DNA from: an uncultured Verrucomicrobiales bacterium
GTDB taxonomy: Bacteria > Verrucomicrobiota > Verrucomicrobiia > Limisphaerales > JACDHS01
Length of the DNA: 11,400 bases
NCBI GenBank assembly: GCA_937983475.1
Contig: CALJZV010000138.1
Location: 1 to 11,400, forward strand
Direction: 5' to 3'
Shown: piece by piece, positions 6,964 through 11,400 of the stretch
Position numbering within the stretch: the first letter of the stretch is position 1
Layout of the letters: each line of letters begins with the position of its first letter
Program-made: the position numbers and the translations under genes
Notes under the pieces: generated by a model
What the model was told of the DNA's origin: nothing
The model's database searches: none
The model's input: only the letters and a program-made list of their open reading frames with translations

Positions 6964-7349
6964 TGGTTCAACTGCACATTCTTTCCGGAAAAAAGGCGGG
7001 CGTTCAATGGACGGCCCGCCGTTTTCCTTTTTGGGTGGGGCGCGCCGGGTCCTCTGATTTGGTGATCGAGGATGCGGGCGTTTGGGATCGGCATGTTGAA
7101 ATTGCCCGCAAGGATGGAGAAGGGTTTTATTTGACCACAACCACCGATGCCACCGCCTATGTCAACGGTTCCCGCGCTACCTCCGAATTGCTGAAAAGCG
7201 GGGACCTGATTGAAATTGGCGGCGCAAAAATCCGCTTCAGTCTCGCTCCCGCAGCGCAAAAAGGTTTGTGGATCCGGGAAGCGGCCATTTGGGCCGGACT
7301 GGTTGCGGTGTGTGTTTTTCAGTTGTGGTTGATTTTCTGGCTGACTTGA
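6963..7349 (+). CDS. FHA-domain protein with C-terminal membrane anchor
   Basis: A 128-residue protein with an FHA domain at about 1-95. Visible are GR (26-27), SSD (30-32), a His44 region and VNG (67-69, with the conserved Asn68). A C-terminal hydrophobic helix (about 107-127, Trp-rich) makes it a tail-anchored protein with the FHA domain in the cytoplasm. FHA domains normally bind phosphothreonine. Here the canonical V-S-R-x-H motif reads V-W-D-R-H (40-44), so the phosphate-contacting Ser is Trp and the next Arg is Asp. Ligand binding may therefore be altered. The start overlaps the OPX stop (TGATG), which links it to the export operon. An in-frame TTG at 6954 is a less likely start. Its last 31 bases overlap the convergent permease gene. 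A direct role with the BY-kinase is inference. Confidence 0.87.
   Translation: MVQLHILSGKKAGVQWTARRFPFWVGRAGSSDLVIEDAGVWDRHVEIARKDGEGFYLTTTTDATAYVNGSRATSELLKSGDLIEIGGAKIRFSLAPAAQKGLWIREAAIWAGLVAVCVFQLWLIFWLT
6989..7032 (+). terminator. Terminator-like hairpin inside FHA coding sequence
   Basis: GGCGGGC (6995-7001) pairs with GCCCGCC (7014-7020) around a 12-base loop. It is preceded by six A (6989-6994) and followed by GTTTTCCTTTTT (7021-7032). This has all parts of a Rho-independent terminator, with some bidirectional symmetry, yet it lies within codons 9-24 of the FHA gene. Translating ribosomes would melt it, so it could reduce FHA expression when translation coupling from the OPX gene fails. 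Chance GC-rich coding sequence is possible but unlikely to supply both tracts. Confidence 0.5.
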
Positions 7350-8206
7350 CTGCTTTGGGCTGCTTTTGGGCGGGGAGAACGCACTTTGGCCACCAGGGCT
7401 GTCAGCACCAGCATAACGCCCAGCGCGCACACAATGGCGGCACCCATTGGCAAATTAAAATGGTACGACGCGGCAATGCCGCCTACGCCCGCCGCAGCCG
7501 CAATGCCGTAACCCACCAGCAACATCGCCATCAAGGAAACGGCCAGGAGGTTCGCGCACACCGCCGGGACAATCAGGAAGGAAAACACCAGCAGCACGCC
7601 GCCAATCTGCACGAAACTCGTCACCACCAGTCCGAACAGCGCGTAAAATAAGAAGTCCCATGCCCGCATCCGCATCCCTTCGCGGCGGGCTTGTTCCGGG
7701 TTGAAGGACAGCGCGATGAATTGCCGACGGAAAACGAAATGCACCGTGCCAATGATCAAATAGAGCAGGAAGGTTTTCCAGATTTGGCCCCATGAGACCG
7801 TGAGCACGTCACCGACCAGGGTTCGCTTCAGCTCCTCATTGCCCTCCGCGGAGTAGTTCAGCAGTAGAATGGAGGCCGCCGCCGCCACGACGTAAACGAT
7901 GCCGATCAGCGCCTCTTGGGGCACGCGGTGCTTTTCGGTGTTGCGGGTGAGGGTGAAAATCAGCGCGCCAATCAGCGTGAACCCGACCGACCAGGCGTAT
8001 GCATGAATGTCGTGTGGGTCGTGGCCCAGGACTATGCAGATGCACGTGCCAAGCGTCGCCACTTGCGCCAGCGCCAAATCCACGAAAATGACCCCGCGCC
8101 GCACAATGTGCAGGCCGTAGTAAACGAGGATTCCCGGCAACAAGAGGCAGGATACAATGGGCCACTTGAGCAGGGTCAACGTGAAGCTGAGTTCGGTCGT
8201 TTCCAT
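7319..8206 (-). CDS. Metal (zinc/manganese-type) ABC transporter permease
   Basis: A 295-residue ABC-3 family inner-membrane permease (ZnuB/TroC type). It is almost entirely hydrophobic segments, consistent with about eight to nine transmembrane helices. It carries the family block VIFVDLALAQVATLG (39-53), then a polar GHDPHDIH loop (61-68) and ARREGMRMRAWDFLFY near the middle, which fits the cytoplasmic coupling region. The C-terminal tail is basic and polar. It starts 6 bases after the stop of the metal-binding protein gene, so the two are co-transcribed. The cognate ATPase is not in the window. Its 3' end overlaps the convergent FHA gene by 31 bases. The substrate is inferred as zinc from the His-rich partners; manganese or iron remains possible. 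Confidence 0.92.
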   Translation of the reverse strand: METTELSFTLTLLKWPIVSCLLLPGILVYYGLHIVRRGVIFVDLALAQVATLGTCICIVLGHDPHDIHAYAWSVGFTLIGALIFTLTRNTEKHRVPQEALIGIVYVVAAAASILLLNYSAEGNEELKRTLVGDVLTVSWGQIWKTFLLYLIIGTVHFVFRRQFIALSFNPEQARREGMRMRAWDFLFYALFGLVVTSFVQIGGVLLVFSFLIVPAVCANLLAVSLMAMLLVGYGIAAAAGVGGIAASYHFNLPMGAAIVCALGVMLVLTALVAKVRSPRPKAAQSSQVSQKINHN

Positions 8207-8212
8207 GCCGTT

Positions 8213-9115
8213 TTATTTTTTTAACGCTGCGGCAAGGGATTTCACCAAAGAATCCATCCATTCAATGTAACTGCCGCCGCCCTTGGAGCCGTTGGGAAAG
8301 CTTTGCAGATCCACCACCGTTGCGCCGGTGTGGCTGGCGACCGTCTCGGCAATGCGCCGGTTCAAGTAGGGTTGCACGGCAATGACGCGGACTTTTTCCG
8401 ACGTCATGGTCCGCATCACCTCGGCCAGATGGGAAGGGGAGGGCGGAATGCCCGGCTTGGGTTCCAGGTAAAGGTCCATCTTCAACCCAAAACGCTCGGA
8501 GAAATAGAGCCAGAAATTGTGGTAAGTCACCACGCGCTTGCCTTGATGGGGCTCCATCAATCGTTGCCACTCGATCATTTTCTGGTCCAGTTGGAGAGTG
8601 AGGCGTTCCAGATTGGCGCGGTAGTAATCGCATGATTTTTTATCCAGCCGGCAAAAGGCCTCGGCCACATGCTGTGCGACAATCTTGCCGTTCTGTGGAT
8701 CGGTCATGAAGTGCGGATTGCCCAGGGCGTGGACATCGCCCTTGGACCGGTCCAGTTCGGCGGGAATTTCCAGCAGGTGGATGCCTTCACTGCAAACAAT
8801 TCGTCCGGGCTCACCCTGAGCCAGGCGCGGATTGCGGGCGCCTTCGATCAACGGCCGGAGCCAGCCAGATTCAAGTTCAGCACCGCCTTCGAGCAACGCA
8901 TCGGCCCGGTTGAGCTTCACGATGAAGCTCGGCTTTGCGTCCACAAAGTGCGGGTCCTCGGTGGGACGCGCCAGAACGGTCAGGTCAATGCGGTCGCCGC
9001 CGATTTCCCGGGCGATGGCGCCAAGGTCCGGAGTTGTGGCAACGACGTTGAGTTTGGCATGGGCAGTGGCGCCCCAAAGCGCCACCGCCATGAACAGCCA
9101 GTAAAATGCCTTCAT
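8213..9115 (-). CDS. Periplasmic metal-binding protein of ABC transporter (ZnuA/TroA type)
   Basis: A 300-residue cluster A-I solute-binding protein that captures a divalent metal in the periplasm. The signal peptide MKAFYWLFMAVALWGATAHA (1-20) precedes KLNVVATTPDLGAIAREIGG. Expected ligands are His56 (DPHF), His135 (NPHFMTDP) and His199 (YHNFWLYF), with Asp269 near the C-terminus. The usual Glu before Pro in the C-terminal lobe is Gln248 (VQPYLNRR). The long His-rich loop typical of enterobacterial ZnuA is absent. I chose the start at 9115 because the signal peptide begins there; the in-frame extension to 9208 runs into the porin gene. It begins 4 bases after the porin stop and is followed by the permease 6 bases later, so these three genes form a tight operon. 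Confidence 0.92.
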   Translation of the reverse strand: MKAFYWLFMAVALWGATAHAKLNVVATTPDLGAIAREIGGDRIDLTVLARPTEDPHFVDAKPSFIVKLNRADALLEGGAELESGWLRPLIEGARNPRLAQGEPGRIVCSEGIHLLEIPAELDRSKGDVHALGNPHFMTDPQNGKIVAQHVAEAFCRLDKKSCDYYRANLERLTLQLDQKMIEWQRLMEPHQGKRVVTYHNFWLYFSERFGLKMDLYLEPKPGIPPSPSHLAEVMRTMTSEKVRVIAVQPYLNRRIAETVASHTGATVVDLQSFPNGSKGGGSYIEWMDSLVKSLAAALKK

Positions 9116-9119
9116 GAGC

Positions 9120-10718
9120 TTAAAACTTATGAGCTGCGTGCGACCCGAGCAAAAATTCCAACTGCAGCCAGACCGAGTGATCGACCCCAATGTCGCGGCG
9201 GTCATCATAATTGTATTGCAGCCTAACTTTGGAGAACTCGCTCGGATACCAGGTCAGGTTGGGCGAGAAGCGCCAGCGTTCGCGGCGCAGCAAATCGCGC
9301 CCGGCGGAAGCGCCGCCGCCTGCGTTGTCGGCCAGGATCAGCGGCAATTTCTCGTAATCGCCCCGGCTGCCCGTCACGAAGTCAAACCGCAATCCGGCCA
9401 CCCAGCCTTTGCGAAAGCCGTAGAGTACTTGCGAGTAAAAACCGTAATCGGTGAGGGTCTCGCGGGAGAAGGCCGCCGGCAGCCCCGTGGAGGCATCCAC
9501 CAGAACGCCCTCGTCCGGAAAGCCGTTTCCATCGGCGTCGCCCAGGTCGCCCTCCTCGTCCCAGTCAAAGGAACCCGCGCGATAGTTGCGCAGCATGCCC
9601 TCAGTCTGCCACGTGACGAAGGGAAACCCGCCCTGGTGCCGGCTGCTGCGCCATTTCCAGGTCAGGTCCGCGCCGTAAATCTGCGTGTCGTTGTTGCCGG
9701 ATTCCCCGGAGGAATTGGGACCAAACGCGCCCGAAGCGCCCAGCAGAAGCGTTTGCGTGTCGGTCAGGTCAAACGAGACGGCGTAGCGCGGCGCCAGCAG
9801 GAGGTCGTCAAGGTTGCGCACGCCCCGGTCGTTTTCATTTTCCCGGAAGGCGAACGGCAATCCCTCGCTTTCGCCCTCGTGGCCGTGGCCTTCGCCGCTG
9901 CGGAAGCTGAAGGCGGTTTCGCCATGGCTGTTTTGCACGCCGAGGAACAGCTCGGAGTAAAACGGCGTGGGCATCAGCCAGCTCAGGCGCGCTCCGGGGT
10001 TTCTCAGGCCGTCGGGACCCAGAAAGCGCCCGTTGACCAGCGGAATGTCCACAAAGGCCCAGGCATGGGGGTGCGTCGGGTTGTGGCGGCCGAATTCGGT
10101 GTAGTATTGGCCGGCCTTGAGCTGGAGGTTCCAGGGCAACGAAAGACTCTCCAGGTAGGCCTCCTCCAGTTCCACCACCGTTTCTCCATCGCGATCAATG
10201 AAGAAAATGGTGTTGGCCTGACCGCGGAAGTACGGATCCACCGCCCCCTCGAACACCGCCTCGACATTCTGCACCGTAAACCCGCGCTGGCTGGGATCAT
10301 GCCCGCCCAGTTGCAGGCTGGAAAGGTCGTTTGCCGTCGAGCCGCCTGCGGCAAACAAGCCGCTCAAGGAGAGGTTCAGGTAGCTGGAATCCCGTTGCAG
10401 CAGAGAGATCGGATCGGATGGCCGCCAGCGGCCTTTTTCCAGCGACGACGCCTTGGCCGCATCGGCCATCGGCTGGCTCATCTGATCCTTGAGCTGCTGT
10501 TGATCGGCCGTGAGGGAAGACTGTTTTTGTTGCAGCCCGTCAATCTGCTGCATCAGCGCCTTCATTTGCTTCTGATGCTCGTTCTGGGCTTTTTCAAACT
10601 GTTCCTGCAATTGCTGCAGTTTCTTTTTCAATTGTTCGACTTCAGCCGCGTCCTGGGCCTGCAACATAGCAGCGCTCATCAGGATCGCGGAACATCCAAA
10701 ATATTTAAGTAGTTTCAT
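9120..10718 (-). CDS. Porin-like outer-membrane protein, probable metal uptake channel
   Basis: A 532-residue outer-membrane protein. A signal peptide (about 1-21, ending LQAQ) is followed by a Gln/Lys-rich coiled coil (about 24-75). This arrangement is seen in porins that contact the peptidoglycan or form trimers. The rest is a barrel of alternating strands with Gly and aromatic residues (FRGQANTIFFID, LQLKAGQYYTEFG) ending in Phe. His-rich spots occur in predicted loops: HNPTHPH, GHGHEG (His278, His280) and HAAHKF at the C-terminus. No TonB box is evident. The metal-binding protein gene follows after 4 bases, so this barrel probably lets zinc or a similar ion across the outer membrane. I do not know an established gene name. 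The start at 10718 rather than 10784 is set by the signal peptide. It has no Shine-Dalgarno sequence. Confidence 0.85.
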   Translation of the reverse strand: MKLLKYFGCSAILMSAAMLQAQDAAEVEQLKKKLQQLQEQFEKAQNEHQKQMKALMQQIDGLQQKQSSLTADQQQLKDQMSQPMADAAKASSLEKGRWRPSDPISLLQRDSSYLNLSLSGLFAAGGSTANDLSSLQLGGHDPSQRGFTVQNVEAVFEGAVDPYFRGQANTIFFIDRDGETVVELEEAYLESLSLPWNLQLKAGQYYTEFGRHNPTHPHAWAFVDIPLVNGRFLGPDGLRNPGARLSWLMPTPFYSELFLGVQNSHGETAFSFRSGEGHGHEGESEGLPFAFRENENDRGVRNLDDLLLAPRYAVSFDLTDTQTLLLGASGAFGPNSSGESGNNDTQIYGADLTWKWRSSRHQGGFPFVTWQTEGMLRNYRAGSFDWDEEGDLGDADGNGFPDEGVLVDASTGLPAAFSRETLTDYGFYSQVLYGFRKGWVAGLRFDFVTGSRGDYEKLPLILADNAGGGASAGRDLLRRERWRFSPNLTWYPSEFSKVRLQYNYDDRRDIGVDHSVWLQLEFLLGSHAAHKF

Positions 10719-10731
10719 GGTTTCTGATTCT

Positions 10732-10763
10732 AAAAAATGAGTTGTGCGCACGACAGGTGCGCG
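10732..10763 (-). promoter_or_regulatory. Stem-loop in porin leader, possible attenuator
   Basis: In the 98-base gap upstream of the porin start, GCGCAC (10746-10751) pairs with GTGCGC (10757-10762) around a 5-base loop. On the minus strand a run of six T (10737-10732) follows about 8 bases after the stem. That gap is too long for a standard terminator. It could still modulate read-through from the small His-rich gene into the porin gene. Confidence 0.25.
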
Positions 10764-10816
10764 GATTGACGCAAAACAAACCAATCAGGACGGATAAGTC
10801 CGTTGTCGTTGAGGAA

Positions 10817-11164
10817 TCAGGAAACCGCAGGCGGGGCGCGGCTGGGAGTCGACAGCCAGTCAACCGTGGAAATAAACCGGGTTTGGGAAGCCATTGGCAG
10901 ATGGCTCCATTCCCCGGCCAAAGTCACAACCGCCGCCGGGGCATCGCCGCCGGAAATCTGTTGGTTTTCTATGAGGGAAATGAAGCACTGGTGCGATTCC
11001 TCGTGGGCATCCTCATGCAGCCAGTGATGCCAGGAGAAATTGGCCGAAACAAAGCCCGCGCACAGGAGCCAGCAGGCGAGGCAAGCGGCCAGCGATTGCC
11101 GCAAATGGCTTGTGCCTTGGTCTGTTTGGCGTTCCTGCACAGGCAAGGTTAAAGCAGCCTTCAT
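10817..11164 (-). CDS. Small His/Cys-rich membrane protein heading metal operon
   Basis: A 115-residue protein with one hydrophobic segment at about 24-41 that contains three cysteines (C28, C31, C35). It is followed by a His-rich motif: His46, His47, His50, Asp52, His54, His58 and Cys60 within 15 residues. This should lie outside the cytoplasm and looks able to bind zinc or copper. The C-terminus is Ser/Thr/Pro-rich with RAPPA. It recalls small proteins with an H-x-D-A-x-x-x-x-H-x-C pattern near metal transporters in Verrucomicrobiota and DUF2946-like proteins, but I cannot confirm a family. It is first in a minus-strand set ahead of the porin, binding protein and permease (98-base gap to the porin). 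The start at 11164 places the membrane segment normally; the upstream extension to 11269 has no protein-like character. Confidence 0.72.
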   Translation of the reverse strand: MKAALTLPVQERQTDQGTSHLRQSLAACLACWLLCAGFVSANFSWHHWLHEDAHEESHQCFISLIENQQISGGDAPAAVVTLAGEWSHLPMASQTRFISTVDWLSTPSRAPPAVS

Positions 11165-11202
11165 GCCTGAAAGCAAGCAGCTAAGCCGCGTTGCTGCTGG
11201 AT

Positions 11203-11225
11203 AAATGAATCGTTTGCAATGATTT
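11203..11225. promoter_or_regulatory. AT-rich imperfect dyad, candidate metal-regulator operator
   Basis: A 23-base imperfect dyad centred on 11214, with AAATGAAT on the left and the related inverted AATGATTT on the right (six of eleven arm positions are symmetric). It lies 39-61 bases upstream of the first gene of the metal operon. Position and composition resemble Fur/Zur-family sites, but it does not match a consensus closely. Confidence 0.25.
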
Positions 11226-11293
11226 TCCAGACCCATTGTGCAAAGTCGGAAAGGGACACCTCGGGGCAAAGGTGATTTTACAGAGACAGAATC

Positions 11294-11323
11294 TTGACAG
11301 TCGCGGGGCTTGAAAACTAGGTT
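11294..11323 (+). promoter_or_regulatory. tRNA-His promoter, TTGACA-N18-TAGGTT
   Basis: A perfect TTGACA (11294-11299) stands 18 bases before TAGGTT (11318-11323), with a G-rich spacer start typical of stable-RNA promoters. The tRNA begins 12 bases after the -10 element, so the 5' leader would be very short. Confidence 0.6.
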
Positions 11324-11335
11324 AAGCGCCCGGTT

Positions 11336-11400
11336 GGTGGCTATAGCTCAATGGTAGAGCCCCAGATTGTGGTTCTGGTTGTTGCGGGTTCGAGTCCCGT
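11336..11400 (+). tRNA. tRNA-His (anticodon GTG), cut by window end
   Basis: The cloverleaf is readable: acceptor 5' strand GTGGCTA (11337-11343) with the extra G at 11336 (G-1) typical of histidine tRNA, and D-stem GCTC/GAGC. The anticodon stem CCAGA/TCTGG encloses the loop TTGTGGT, with anticodon GTG at 11369-11371. The T-stem is GCGGG/CCCGT around TTCGAGT. The window stops right after the T-stem, so the 3' acceptor strand (expected TAGCCAC) and CCA lie beyond it. Confidence 0.95.

Noticed and set aside
9114..10712. A long open frame on the plus strand (532 codons) opposite the porin gene
   Set aside because: It is open because of the GC-rich codon bias of the porin gene. The translation has no domain or export signal, and the minus-strand protein has a signal peptide, coiled coil and barrel strands.
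10790..10803. Hairpin ACGGA-TAAG-TCCGT downstream of the small His-rich gene as a terminator
   Set aside because: The stem has only 5 bp and the T-rich stretch on the minus strand is interrupted and distant.

Overview
The window looks like a chromosomal segment of a Gram-negative-type (diderm) bacterium. It carries two outer-membrane beta-barrel genes, lipoproteins with lipoboxes, and an envelope polysaccharide export set. None of the nine protein starts I chose has a convincing Shine-Dalgarno sequence. The left part is rich in short palindromic repeats. This combination, together with the look of the FHA protein and the small His-rich protein, suggests the Verrucomicrobiota (Pedosphaera/Limisphaerales-like). 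That placement is recall and inference, not a database result.

Layout, left to right. Positions 1-332 hold no convincing gene but several GC-rich stem-loops and one copy of a dispersed repeat. At 333-602 (minus) is a small unknown membrane-anchored protein. Positions 603-997 are a non-coding repeat zone with a nested set of tetraloop palindromes and a second copy of the dispersed repeat. At 998-1486 (minus) is an unknown lipoprotein. At 1559-2659 (minus) is a well-preserved alanine dehydrogenase (ald).

Divergent from ald runs a plus-strand cluster of four genes (2839-7349): an outer-membrane beta-barrel, a Wzz/BY-kinase fusion (Wzc-like), a short Wza-like export lipoprotein (OPX), and a tail-anchored FHA protein. 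The set fits a polysaccharide secretion apparatus. The kinase/copolymerase would control chain length and assembly, the OPX protein would span the periplasm, and the separate barrel would supply the outer-membrane pore. No glycosyltransferase, flippase or polymerase lies in the window. Two strong stem-loops, one just before the kinase start and one inside the beginning of the FHA gene, suggest stepwise control of expression.

Convergent to this, on the minus strand (7319-11164), is a metal-uptake operon. In transcription order it has a small His/Cys-rich membrane protein, a His-containing porin-like barrel with a coiled-coil N-terminus, a ZnuA/TroA-type metal-binding protein, and an ABC-3 permease. 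Its ATPase subunit is not in the window. An imperfect AT-rich dyad upstream of the first gene is a candidate metal-regulator site. The window ends inside a tRNA-His gene (plus) with a recognisable promoter; its 3' acceptor strand is cut off by the window edge.
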